Source of the DNA: VRUE01 sp963805475
GTDB lineage: Bacteria; Actinomycetota; Thermoleophilia; Solirubrobacterales; 70-9
DNA length: 64,000 nucleotides
NCBI GenBank assembly: GCA_963805475.1
Contig: CAWDUO010000010.1
Span: forward strand, 186,001-250,000
Direction of reading: 5' to 3'
Below are positions 31,710-39,207 of this stretch, one piece after another. The position numbers and the translations under genes were made by a program. Below the pieces are notes generated by a model that was given only the letters and a program-made list of their open reading frames with translations, was not told where the DNA came from and did not search any database. Numbering within the stretch: the stretch's first letter is position 1; every line of letters begins with the position of its first letter.

Positions 31710-32069
31710 CTAGCCGGTCAGCTCGGCGATCAGGGAGAAGAGCCGGTCGAAGTCGATCGGCTTGGTCACGTAGGCGGCGATGTCCAGGTCCTCGTGGTCG
31801 TCGCCGTTGCCGTCGGTGTGGGCGCTGACGATCAGCGCCGGGGTCTCGACGCCGGCGGTGCGCAGCTCGCGCAGGGCGTCGATGCCGGACTTGCGCGGCA
31901 TCATCGCGTCGAGCAGGAGGATCTCGTGGGGGCCGGCCGCGCCGCGCACCGCGTCGACGACCTGCTGGCCGTCGGCCGCGGTCTCCACCTCGTGCCCCTC
32001 CATCTCCAGCCGCGTGCGCAGCAGCAGCAGGATCGTCTCCGAGTCGTCGGCGACGAGGACCCTGGCCAT
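31710..32069 (-). CDS. Single-domain response regulator
   Basis: 119 residues: a receiver domain alone with acidic pair VADDSE, phosphorylated aspartate in ILLLDAMMPRKSG, LIVSAHTD, and Lys in YVTKPIDFDRL. No output domain, so it signals by protein contact (CheY/Spo0F-like). Its ATG shares one base with the stop of the sensor kinase gene upstream, making a kinase-regulator pair. Convergent with the helicase gene, with a 3-base gap. Confidence 0.92.
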   Translation of the reverse strand: MARVLVADDSETILLLLRTRLEMEGHEVETAADGQQVVDAVRGAAGPHEILLLDAMMPRKSGIDALRELRTAGVETPALIVSAHTDGNGDDHEDLDIAAYVTKPIDFDRLFSLIAELTG

Positions 32070-33346
32070 CAGCTGGCCTCGCTCGGGGCGCGCTCGCCCG
32101 CGGCGGCGGTGTCGGCGGCGGCGATCGCCGGCAGGCGCAGGCGGAAGGTCGAGCCCTCGCCGGGCGCCGACTCGGCCTCGATCGCGCCGCCGTGCAGCTC
32201 GACCAGCGACTTGGAGATCGCCAGGCCGAGGCCGGTGCCGCCGACCCGCTGGGTCTCGCCCGCGTCGCCGCGCACGAAGCGCTCGAAGATGTGCGCCAGC
32301 TGCTGCTCCGGGATGCCCGGGCCGTCGTCGCTCACGTCGATCTCCACATCGGCGCCCGCCCGCCGGGCCTTCACCCCGATCGCCGCTCCGTCCGGGCAGT
32401 AGTCATTCGCGTTCGTAAGCAGGTTGACCAATACTTGGCGAATCCGGTCCCGGTCGGCCTCGATCCGGGGCAGGCCGGGCTCGATCTCGACCGCGAGGCT
32501 CTGGCCGCGGGCGTCGAGCTGGCCCCGCATCGCCCGCGCCGCCTCCTCGACCAGGGCGCCCGGCTCGCTCGGCAGCGGCTTGATCGTCAATCGCCCGGCG
32601 TCGCTGCGGGCGAGGTCGAGCAGGTCGTTGAGCAGGCGGACCAGGTGGCGCGTGTTGTCGAGGATCACCTCGACCGTCTCCGCCTGCTTGGGGTCGAGCT
32701 TCTCGCGCTCCAGCAGCAGCAGCTCGGCGAAGCCCTGCACCGAGGTGAGGGGGCTGCGCAGCTCGTGCGAGGCGGTCAGCACGAACTCGTCTTTCATCCG
32801 GTCGAGCTGGTCGCGTTCGCCGGCCTGCCGCTGCAGCTCCCCGGCCATCTCGTTGAAGGCGCCGCCGAGCGCCGCGGTCTCCGAGAGGCCGCCGATCTTC
32901 ACCCGCGCGTCGAGGTCGCCGCCGGCGAGCCGCCCGGAGGCCTCGACCAGGTCCTCGAGCGGGCGGCGCATCGAGGAGATCAGGCCGCTGAACAGCAGCG
33001 CCGCGCCGGTCAGGCCGGCGATCAGCCCGGCGCCGACGAGCAGCGCGGTATCGCGCGTCTCGCTGGAGATTTCGTCGCGCAGCGCCTGCCGGGTGCGCTG
33101 CTGGGCGACGATCGCCGCGCGGGCCGCGGCCGGGCGTTCGCCGCGGGCGAGCCGGTTGCGGGCCGCGATCTCGCGCTGGTAGGAGCGCGAGGTCGCGTTC
33201 TCGAAGTCCTGGCGCTGCTGGAGGAAGCGGGCGACGCCGATCACGGCCAGGCCGGTGAGGACGGCGAAGGCGATCGCGAAGCCGATCGTCAGCCGGTTGG
33301 CCAGCGAGGGGCTGAGCCGGAAGCGTCTGCGGGAATATGCTCTTCG
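32069..33346 (-). CDS. Sensor histidine kinase (start unresolved)
   Basis: About 425 residues. Two membrane segments flank a ~75-residue external helical region (RFLQQRQDFENATSRSYQRE...). Then come HAMP, H-box SHELRSPLTSVQGF, N-box NLLTNANDY, and G-boxes DDGPGIPEQ and GGTGLGLAISKS. The frame between the divergent kinase gene (start 33351) and the first membrane segment holds no ATG, GTG or TTG; the nearest in-frame start codon is at 33505, inside the neighbour. Either an unusual start is used, the two genes overlap, or a base is missing. The given end marks the last codon before the neighbour. Confidence 0.85.
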   Translation of the reverse strand, partial: RRAYSRRRFRLSPSLANRLTIGFAIAFAVLTGLAVIGVARFLQQRQDFENATSRSYQREIAARNRLARGERPAAARAAIVAQQRTRQALRDEISSETRDTALLVGAGLIAGLTGAALLFSGLISSMRRPLEDLVEASGRLAGGDLDARVKIGGLSETAALGGAFNEMAGELQRQAGERDQLDRMKDEFVLTASHELRSPLTSVQGFAELLLLEREKLDPKQAETVEVILDNTRHLVRLLNDLLDLARSDAGRLTIKPLPSEPGALVEEAARAMRGQLDARGQSLAVEIEPGLPRIEADRDRIRQVLVNLLTNANDYCPDGAAIGVKARRAGADVEIDVSDDGPGIPEQQLAHIFERFVRGDAGETQRVGGTGLGLAISKSLVELHGGAIEAESAPGEGSTFRLRLPAIAAADTAAAGERAPSEAS

Positions 33347-33350
33347 GCCG

Positions 33351-34427
33351 ATGGGCGACGAGGCTACAGGCAGTCCCGACGGCGCCGCCGCGGCCCCCGA
33401 GGGGATCGACCGGGCGGGGGTCGAGGGCTGGTTCGAGCGCCACGTCGAGGGGGTCGAGCCGCCGCTCGCCTTCGAGCGGATCGCCGGCGGGCACTCCAAC
33501 CTCACCTACCGGGTGAGCGACGCCGCCGGGCGGCGCTGGGCGCTGCGCCGGCCGCCGCTCGGCAAGCGGCTCGGCTCGGCGCACGACATGGCGCGCGAGC
33601 ACAGGGTCGTCGCGGCGCTGGGGCCGACGCCGGTCCCGGTCGCCCCGGTGGTCGGGCTGTGCGAGGACGAGAGCGTCAACGGCGCGCCCTTCTACGTGAT
33701 GGAGTTCGTCGAGGGGCCGATCCTGCGCGGCCTGGCCGAGGCCGAGGCCTTCCCCGACGAGGCCGACCGGCGGGCGATCGGCGAGCGCGTCGCCGACACG
33801 CTGGTCGCGATCCACGCGGTCGACCCCGACGCGGCCGGGCTCGGCGAGCTGGGCCGCAAGGAGGACTACGTCGCCCGCCAGCTGCGTCGCTGGCAGGGCC
33901 AGTGGGAGAAGTCGAAGACGCGCGAGCTGGCGGCGATCGACGCGGTGCACGAACGGCTCGCCGCGCGCATCCCCGAGCAGGGGCCGGCGACGATCGTCCA
34001 CGGCGACTACCGGCTCGACAACATGATCCTGACGCCGGGCGGCGAGGTAGCCGCGGTCGTCGACTGGGAGCTCTGCACACTCGGCGACCCGCTGGCCGAC
34101 GTCGGCCTGCTGATGGTCTACTGGCCCGACCGGGGAGAGGAGGGCGAGGAGGGGCCGATCGCGCTCGGCCAGCCCGCCAACCTGGCGCCCGGCTTCCCGA
34201 CCCGCGCCGAGCTGCGCGGCCGCTACGCCGAGCGCTCCGGCCGCAACCTCTCCGAGCTCGACTTCTTCGTCGCGCTCGGCTACTGGAAGCTGGCGATCAT
34301 CCTCGAGGGCGTCTACGCGAGATACGCGGCAGGCCAGTACGGCAAGGTCGACCCGGGAATAGAGCACTTCGCCCGCCTGGTGGAGCGGTTGGCCGGGGCG
34401 GCCGAGATGGCCGAGCGCCGCAGCTGA
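33351..34427 (+). CDS. APH-like phosphotransferase (ACAD10/11-associated type)
   Basis: 358 residues. Protein-kinase-like fold of the aminoglycoside phosphotransferase family: nucleotide loop AGGHSNLTYRVSD, catalytic HGDYRLDNMIL, and metal-binding DWELCTLGDPLADVG. The LCTLGDP form is typical of the kinases linked to acyl-CoA dehydrogenases, as in the kinase domains of ACAD10/ACAD11, which phosphorylate 4-hydroxyacyl-CoAs. An acyl-CoA dehydrogenase of that class lies 1.9 kb downstream on the opposite strand. Antibiotic resistance is less likely. A TATGCT -10-like box about 10 bases upstream suggests a nearly leaderless message. Confidence 0.85.
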   Translation: MGDEATGSPDGAAAAPEGIDRAGVEGWFERHVEGVEPPLAFERIAGGHSNLTYRVSDAAGRRWALRRPPLGKRLGSAHDMAREHRVVAALGPTPVPVAPVVGLCEDESVNGAPFYVMEFVEGPILRGLAEAEAFPDEADRRAIGERVADTLVAIHAVDPDAAGLGELGRKEDYVARQLRRWQGQWEKSKTRELAAIDAVHERLAARIPEQGPATIVHGDYRLDNMILTPGGEVAAVVDWELCTLGDPLADVGLLMVYWPDRGEEGEEGPIALGQPANLAPGFPTRAELRGRYAERSGRNLSELDFFVALGYWKLAIILEGVYARYAAGQYGKVDPGIEHFARLVERLAGAAEMAERRS

Positions 34428-34568
34428 CTTACGCCGCTGCGTCCAAAGCCTCCGTCTAGGGCGCTTGACGCCGCCCCGGCGACCTGTGATGGTCCTGCCA
34501 TCCCCTGCCAATGGGCCGGGAGGCTCGTCCAAACGCCCCTCCCTCCCCACGTCCCAAGGAGAGGTCTC

Positions 34569-35264
34569 TTGAAACACGTACGCAAGCGACTCACGTACGC
34601 AAACGTGATGTCGTCTCTAGCCGTCTTCCTCGTCCTCGGCGGCGCCACCGCCTTCGCGGCCGGCCACCTCGGCAAGAACACCGTCGGCACCAAGCAGCTG
34701 AAGAAGAACGCGGTCGTCTCGTCGAAAGTCAAGAACGGCTCGCTGCAAGCAGCCGACTTCAAGGCCGGCCAGCTGCCCGCCGGCCCGAAGGGGGATACTG
34801 GCCCCAGGGGAGAGAAGGGAGAAAAAGGCGAGAAGGGAGAAAAAGGCGAGAAGGGAGAAAAAGGCGATACGGGTCCGTCAACGGGTCCGGCCGGCGGCGA
34901 TCTGACCGGCAATTACCCGAATCCAACAATCGCGGCGGGCGCCGTGAACGGCTCCAAGGTTGCGGATCGCTCGTTGAATGCGAACGACGTTACTCAAGCG
35001 TCTGGGCAAGCGACCTTCGACTTTCCGAATCTCGCCGCCTCGGCTTGCGAATATGAATTGGTGTCAACCGGGCTGCCCAGCCTTACTGGATACCTGCTGT
35101 TCGCGTCTCCAGGGAATGCAGGCGGATGGCCTCCCAACGTGATTGTCAATCCGTATTTGTCCAACGTCGCGGGTTCCTTGCGTATTCGTATATGCAATGT
35201 CGGTACGAGCGCTGTAGACCCACCCAGCACGACCTTCAATTGGGCGGTGATGAAAGTCGCGTAA
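34569..35264 (+). CDS. Exported collagen-like protein
   Basis: 231 residues from a TTG start behind AAGGAGAGG. Basic N-terminus and hydrophobic segment (~13-31), a Lys-rich region, then a short collagen-type tract of Gly-X-Y triplets (about 73-106) made largely of repeated GEK, encoded by near-identical 9- and 15-base repeats around 34808-34864. A C-terminal globular domain starts with GGDLTGNYPNPTIA. That domain has visibly lower GC and ordinary codon use, unlike its surroundings, hinting at a separate origin. Likely surface-exposed. A terminator hairpin follows. Confidence 0.75.
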   Translation: MKHVRKRLTYANVMSSLAVFLVLGGATAFAAGHLGKNTVGTKQLKKNAVVSSKVKNGSLQAADFKAGQLPAGPKGDTGPRGEKGEKGEKGEKGEKGEKGDTGPSTGPAGGDLTGNYPNPTIAAGAVNGSKVADRSLNANDVTQASGQATFDFPNLAASACEYELVSTGLPSLTGYLLFASPGNAGGWPPNVIVNPYLSNVAGSLRIRICNVGTSAVDPPSTTFNWAVMKVA

Positions 35265-35298
35265 GGCGGGGCGCTGTAGCAGTGTGTAAGTGGCCGGG

Positions 35299-35326
35299 AA
35301 AGGGCCGGGCGTAAGCCCGGCCCTTT
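35299..35326. terminator. Rho-independent-like terminator
   Basis: AAAGGGCCGGGC and its exact reverse complement flank a GTAA loop: a 12-bp GC-rich stem ending in TTT. It serves the collagen-like gene and, in reverse, the convergent module. Confidence 0.8.
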
Positions 35327-35333
35327 CTGTCAG

Positions 35334-35455
35334 TCACACCATCCGCGGCGCGTGCCGGGGCTCGGGCTGCTCGCCCGCGGCCTCGGCCTCGGCGCGCTTC
35401 GACCAGCGGTTCAGCTCGCGGCGGGCGCGGACCATCTTGTGGACCTCGTCGGCCG
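35334..35455 (-). pseudogene. Duplicated 3' end of an acyl-CoA dehydrogenase gene
   Basis: This ~115-base stretch encodes a C-terminal tail (DEVHKMVRARRELNRWSK, then AEAEAAGEQPEP) almost the same as that of the intact dehydrogenase ending at 36304. Plus-strand bases 35391-35452 match 36361-36422 with a single difference; the bases beyond, nearer the stop, have diverged more. There is no upstream part of the gene. It sits directly after the stop of the nucleotidyltransferase gene, so the HTH-nucleotidyltransferase pair is bracketed by two copies of the same gene end. Confidence 0.85.
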
Positions 35456-35469
35456 GCGGCGCTTTCCCG

Positions 35470-35946
35470 TCAGCGCTTGCGCAGCGCCTCTCGCGTCGCG
35501 TAGAGCGCCGGGAGGGCGGCGGTGTCCTTGGGTCGTCCGAGCTTCTCCTTCGAGGCGATCACCTCGTCGATCGTGATCGCCCTGACCGAGAGGTCTCCCA
35601 GGGACAGCTCGACAGTCGCGACTTCCTCGAACCCGCCGATCGCGGCGGCGATCGGAACGACGTCGAGCGGGCCGGCGTCGGTGTCGAAGCTCTGGCTCCG
35701 CCATCCGAGGAAGTCGGCGCCTTCCAGCTCCAACGCCTCGTCCTTGCCGCGCTGACGCACGTTCAGCGCGTTGAGGGCGGCCGCAAGGCGTTCCGCGTTG
35801 TCGAGGTCTCGCCGCGGCATCACGTCGAGGTCCACCGTCGCGGCCGGACTGCCTTGGAGCCACGCCGCCGCCGCGCCGATCACGCAGAAGTCGACCTCAT
35901 GCTGGGCTAGGACCTTCAGCAGCCGCTCCGGATCGAACTCGGTCAC
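35470..35946 (-). CDS. Nucleotidyltransferase-like protein, putative toxin of an HTH/NTase pair
   Basis: 158 residues, GTG start overlapping the HTH gene stop by 4 bases. The polymerase-beta-type nucleotidyltransferase signature is visible: QGSPAATVDLDVMP (residues 31-44), i.e. Gly-Ser, then two metal-binding aspartates at 39 and 41. A third acidic site may be in PLDVVPI. Overall layout resembles AbiEii/DUF6036-type minimal nucleotidyltransferases found next to small DNA-binding antitoxins. Predicted to add nucleotides to RNA or protein (inference from fold). Confidence 0.7.
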   Translation of the reverse strand: MTEFDPERLLKVLAQHEVDFCVIGAAAAWLQGSPAATVDLDVMPRRDLDNAERLAAALNALNVRQRGKDEALELEGADFLGWRSQSFDTDAGPLDVVPIAAAIGGFEEVATVELSLGDLSVRAITIDEVIASKEKLGRPKDTAALPALYATREALRKR

Positions 35947-36260
35947 CGCGACGGCCGTCCTGCGGCTCCGTGCAGCCGCGCATAGCGACCGAGCGCGCGG
36001 AGCCGCTCCGCGGGCGTCAGCTCGAGCATCCGCTCAGCGAGCTCGACATCGTGCGGGTCGGGGACGATCTCGGCGCCGATCGTCAGGCGCCGCCCGCAAG
36101 CCGCCGCCAACCGCTGGAGCGTCTTCCAGGAGGGAGCAGCCGCGCCGCTCTCGTAGCGGGCGATCGCGGGCTGCGACGTGCCGCCGCGGAGAGCGAGCTC
36201 GCGTTGCGAGAATTCCGCGGCGCGGCGCAGCTCGTGGACGACTTCGGCCGGGGACTCCAT
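35943..36260 (-). CDS. Xre-family HTH protein, putative antitoxin
   Basis: 105 residues. Helix-turn-helix at about 12-60: RAAEFSQRELALRGGTSQPAIARYESGAAAPSWKTLQRLAAACG, a canonical Cro/C1-type fold. The C-terminal ~40 residues (ELAERMLELTPAERLRAL) may contact the partner. It is the first gene of the pair and overlaps the nucleotidyltransferase gene. A perfect inverted repeat lies over its promoter, fitting autorepression. Confidence 0.82.
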   Translation of the reverse strand: MESPAEVVHELRRAAEFSQRELALRGGTSQPAIARYESGAAAPSWKTLQRLAAACGRRLTIGAEIVPDPHDVELAERMLELTPAERLRALGRYARLHGAAGRPSR

Positions 36261-36267
36261 GATCCCT

Positions 36268-36288
36268 ATGATACTGCATCAGGTATCA
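36268..36288 (-). promoter_or_regulatory. Promoter/operator of the HTH-nucleotidyltransferase pair
   Basis: TGATAC (36269-36274) and GTATCA (36283-36288) form an inverted repeat with an 8-base spacer. The minus-strand TATCAT at 36268-36273 is a -10 box placed so that transcription would begin at or next to the ATG at 36260 (leaderless). The operator covers the -10, the usual arrangement for antitoxin autorepression. Confidence 0.6.
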
Positions 36289-36303
36289 GCCAAAAACGTT
36301 TGT

Positions 36304-37569
36304 TCAGATCGGCCGCGGGGCGTGCTTGGGCTCGGGCTGTTCGCCCGCCGCCTCGGCCTCGGCGCGCTTCGACCAGCGGTTCAGCTCGCGGCGGGCGAGG
36401 ACCATCTTGTGGACCTCGTCGGGGCCGTCCGCCAAGCGCAGCATGCGGCTGAAGCGCCAGAGGGAGGCGAGCGGGGTGTCGTCGGTCATCCCGAGGCTGC
36501 CGTGGATCTGGATCGCCCGGTCGAGCACCTCCATCACCATGTTGGCGGCGACGATCTTGATCGCCGAGATCGCCTGGCGGGCGGCGCGCTTGCCCTCGCT
36601 GTCCATCTTCCACGCCGCGTACATCGTCAGCAGGCGCGCCTGGTCGATTTCCATCCGCGAGGTCGCGATCGCCTCCTGCACGAACTGCTTGTCGGCGAGC
36701 GGCCCGCCGAAGGCCTCGCGCTCGTTGGCGCGGCGGCACATCATCTCGTGCGCCCGCTCGGCGGTGCCGATCGCCCGCATGCAGTGGTGGATCCGCCCCG
36801 GCCCGAGCCGGTCCTGGGCGATCGTGAAGCCCTGGCCCTCGCCGCCGAGCAGGTTGGCGACCGGCACGCGGCACTCGGTGTAGCGGATCTCGCAGTGGCC
36901 GGGGCCCTTGTCGTGGCCCATCACCGGAATCGGCCGCACCAGCTCGAAGCCGGGGTTGTCGGTCGGCACGCAGATCATCGAGGCGCGGGCGTAGGGGGGC
37001 GCCTCGGGGTCGGTGACGACCATCGCGATCGCCAGCTCGGCGCCGACCGCGCCCGAGGTGAACCACTTGTGGCCGTCGATCACCCACTCCTCGCCGTCGC
37101 GCACCGCGCGCGCGCGCAGCAGGGTCGGGTCCGAGCCCGACACCTCGGGCTCGGTCATCGAGAAGCAGGAGCGGATCCGCCCCTCCAGCAGCGGCTCGAG
37201 CCAGCGCCCGCGCTGCTCGTCGGTCCCGTGCTCGGCGAGGATCTCCATGTTGCCGGTGTCGGGCGCGGAGCAGTTGAAGGCCATCGGCGCCGCCGCCGGG
37301 CTGCGCCCCATCTCCTCGCATAGCAGCCCGTACTCCCAGTTGCTCAGCCCCGGCCCGTAGCGCTCGTCGGGCATGAAGAGGTTCCACAGCCCCTCGGCCT
37401 TCGCCTTCTCGCGCACCTCGACGAGGATCGTCGGGTAGGGGACGCCGGGGCCGACCTCCGCGTCCAGCGCCTCCATGATCTCCCGCTCTTGCGGGTAGAT
37501 CTCGGCGTCCATGAAGTCGAGGATGCGCTCGCGCAGGGCCTCGACCTGGGGGCTGGGCTTGAAGTCCAT
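36304..37569 (-). CDS. Acyl-CoA dehydrogenase, ACAD10/11-like
   Basis: 421 residues. FAD acyl-CoA dehydrogenase: N-terminal helical domain, FSMTEPEVSGSDPT and WFTSGAVGAELAI in the flavin-contacting beta domain, and the C-terminal helical domain with RANEREAFGGPLADKQ and QIHGSLGMTDDTPLA. The length and the C-terminal SKRAEAEAAGEQPEPKHAP tail fit the bacterial ACAD10/11 relatives that dephosphorylate/dehydrate 4-phosphoacyl-CoAs or oxidise branched acyl-CoAs. The APH-like kinase nearby supports this. The 3' end is duplicated at 35334-35455 beyond an inserted gene pair. Confidence 0.88.
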   Translation of the reverse strand: MDFKPSPQVEALRERILDFMDAEIYPQEREIMEALDAEVGPGVPYPTILVEVREKAKAEGLWNLFMPDERYGPGLSNWEYGLLCEEMGRSPAAAPMAFNCSAPDTGNMEILAEHGTDEQRGRWLEPLLEGRIRSCFSMTEPEVSGSDPTLLRARAVRDGEEWVIDGHKWFTSGAVGAELAIAMVVTDPEAPPYARASMICVPTDNPGFELVRPIPVMGHDKGPGHCEIRYTECRVPVANLLGGEGQGFTIAQDRLGPGRIHHCMRAIGTAERAHEMMCRRANEREAFGGPLADKQFVQEAIATSRMEIDQARLLTMYAAWKMDSEGKRAARQAISAIKIVAANMVMEVLDRAIQIHGSLGMTDDTPLASLWRFSRMLRLADGPDEVHKMVLARRELNRWSKRAEAEAAGEQPEPKHAPRPI

Positions 37570-37579
37570 GACGGGGAAA

Positions 37580-38149
37580 CTAGCTCAGCCGCCGCCGGTA
37601 GCGGGCGAACAGCTCGCCGTCCGACTCCAGCAGCCAGGCGAGCTCGAGCTCGGCGACCTCCGGCAACTCGCCCTCGAGGATCGACGGCGCGGCGCCGCCG
37701 GAGAGCTTCGGCGCGATCGTCAGGAAGAGCTCGTCGACCAGCCCGGCCGCCTGCAGCGAGCCGTGCAGGCGCGGCCCTCCCTCGCAGAGCAGCGCCCGCA
37801 CGCCCTCGGAGCGCAGCGCGCGCAGCAGCGCCGGCAGGTCGGCCGGCCCGTCGGGACCGCTCTCGACCACGACGAGCCGCTTCTCGAGCCCCTGGTAGCG
37901 CTCGGCCCGTTTCGTCCCGTGGCCGATCATCACCGCGTCGAAGCGCTTGCGCAGGCCGCTCAGCATCGCCGCGTCGGTCCGCGAGCCGATCGGCCCCGAG
38001 ACGCCGCCGATCGTCGCCCGCCCGTCGAGCGTCGAGGCGAAGTTCATCGCGACGAAGGGACGGTCGTCGCGCGCGCCCTCGCCCGGCCGGTAGGAGCCGA
38101 GCTGCTCGGAGATCGTGACCGGACCGGGATCGGGCAGGAGCCGCCGCAC
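37580..38149 (-). CDS. RibD C-terminal/dihydrofolate reductase-like reductase
   Basis: 189 residues from GTG 38149; earlier in-frame codons overlap the upstream sulfotransferase. Dihydrofolate-reductase-fold domain as in the RibD reductase half: FVAMNFASTLDGRATIGG, GSRTDAAMLSGLRKRFDAVMIGHGT, LLCEGGPRLHGSL, and DELFLTIAPKLSGG. Free-standing members in actinobacteria are called pyrimidine reductase family proteins; some act in riboflavin-like or other NADPH-dependent reductions. No riboflavin genes are nearby. It lies 10 bases downstream of the sulfotransferase stop. Confidence 0.8.
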   Translation of the reverse strand: MRRLLPDPGPVTISEQLGSYRPGEGARDDRPFVAMNFASTLDGRATIGGVSGPIGSRTDAAMLSGLRKRFDAVMIGHGTKRAERYQGLEKRLVVVESGPDGPADLPALLRALRSEGVRALLCEGGPRLHGSLQAAGLVDELFLTIAPKLSGGAAPSILEGELPEVAELELAWLLESDGELFARYRRRLS

Positions 38150-38159
38150 CCGGCGCAGC

Positions 38160-39146
38160 CTAATAGGAGTGCCAGCCCTGGAACTCGCGGCCGGCGAACT
38201 CCTGGAGCGCCGCGACGTCGGCGCCGAAGCGGCCACGCAGGGTCTCGAACAGGTCGTCGGGCAGCTGCGGCTTCGGCGCCGGCGGCTTCTCCGGGTCGTG
38301 GACGACCTTCTCGACCAGCCAGCGCAGCGACTCGGGCAGGCGGTCGAAGTTGCGGTCGAAGGAGCGCAGGACCGGCAGTTTCACCAGCTTCTCCATCACC
38401 TGGTATTTGTCGCCCTGCTTGGCGCTCGACTTCTCCCACTCGCGGTCGAACTGCTCGGAGGTGAAGCCCTCGTCGACGCCGGCGAAGGCGAACGCCCGGC
38501 GCATCGTCTCCCCGCGTTCGCGCTGCAGCTCCTCCTGGGTGATCACCGCGATCTGCTCGCGGCCGAACAGCTCCAGGTAGGGCTGCAGCTGCATCCAGTA
38601 GAGCGAGCGGTGGACGTAGGAGGAGTCGGGCTGCGAGAGGGTCGGGACCAGCTCGCGGGTCTCATAGCCCGCGCCGGTCGCGTGCACCCAGTGCGAGAGG
38701 ATGCGCTTGATCGGGTCGCGCACCATGTAGATCAGGCGGGCGTCGGGGCAGTGCTCTTTGATCCGCTCCGGCACCCCCTCGAAGCGGGGCAGGTTGGTGT
38801 AGTGGGGGGAGGACTCGCCGCGCACCTGGAAGCGGTCGTCGAAGCGGCTCGCGTACCAGTCGAGGCCGAGGTCCCAGTTCAGCTCGGAGACGAAGAAGTT
38901 GAGCTCCTTCGGCTTCGACATCTGGATTTCGGGATGCAGCCCCAGGTAGTGGTGGATGCTGGTCGTGCCGCACTTCAGCCCGCCGACGATGATCAGGTTG
39001 GGCAGCTCCGCGTGGCGCTTGCGGCGGCGCCGCAGGCGGCTGCGGCGGTCGCCGCTGAAGCGCTCGCGGGCGCGCGCGCACATCGCCTCGTCGGCGGGAT
39101 CGCGTGGGGCCGCGGGCGCGGTCTGAGCCGGGTCGGGCGGGGACAC
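38160..39146 (-). CDS. PAPS-dependent sulfotransferase
   Basis: 328 residues, GTG start. The 5'-phosphosulfate loop is GGLKCGTTSIHHYL and the 3'-phosphate motif is MVRDPIKRILSHW. The architecture matches the heparan/carbohydrate sulfotransferase family. The N-terminal 45 residues are charged and Arg-rich (RRSRLRRRRKRH), and no signal peptide is seen. The acceptor is probably a glycolipid or polysaccharide. Overlaps nothing; precedes the RibD-like gene. Confidence 0.85.
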   Translation of the reverse strand: MSPPDPAQTAPAAPRDPADEAMCARARERFSGDRRSRLRRRRKRHAELPNLIIVGGLKCGTTSIHHYLGLHPEIQMSKPKELNFFVSELNWDLGLDWYASRFDDRFQVRGESSPHYTNLPRFEGVPERIKEHCPDARLIYMVRDPIKRILSHWVHATGAGYETRELVPTLSQPDSSYVHRSLYWMQLQPYLELFGREQIAVITQEELQRERGETMRRAFAFAGVDEGFTSEQFDREWEKSSAKQGDKYQVMEKLVKLPVLRSFDRNFDRLPESLRWLVEKVVHDPEKPPAPKPQLPDDLFETLRGRFGADVAALQEFAGREFQGWHSY

Positions 39147-39207
39147 GAGCGGGCTAGTGTAGCCGGATGCCGATCGCGGACCTGGCGGCGAGCGCCGGGC
39201 GCCGCTT

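Noticed and set aside
33351..34427. Aminoglycoside-resistance kinase
   Set aside because: The LCTLGDP form and the nearby acyl-CoA dehydrogenase fit the ACAD10/11-linked kinases better.
34808..34864. Tandem repeats that might suggest a CRISPR or satellite
   Set aside because: They are 9-15 base direct repeats without unique spacers, inside the frame of the collagen-like protein.
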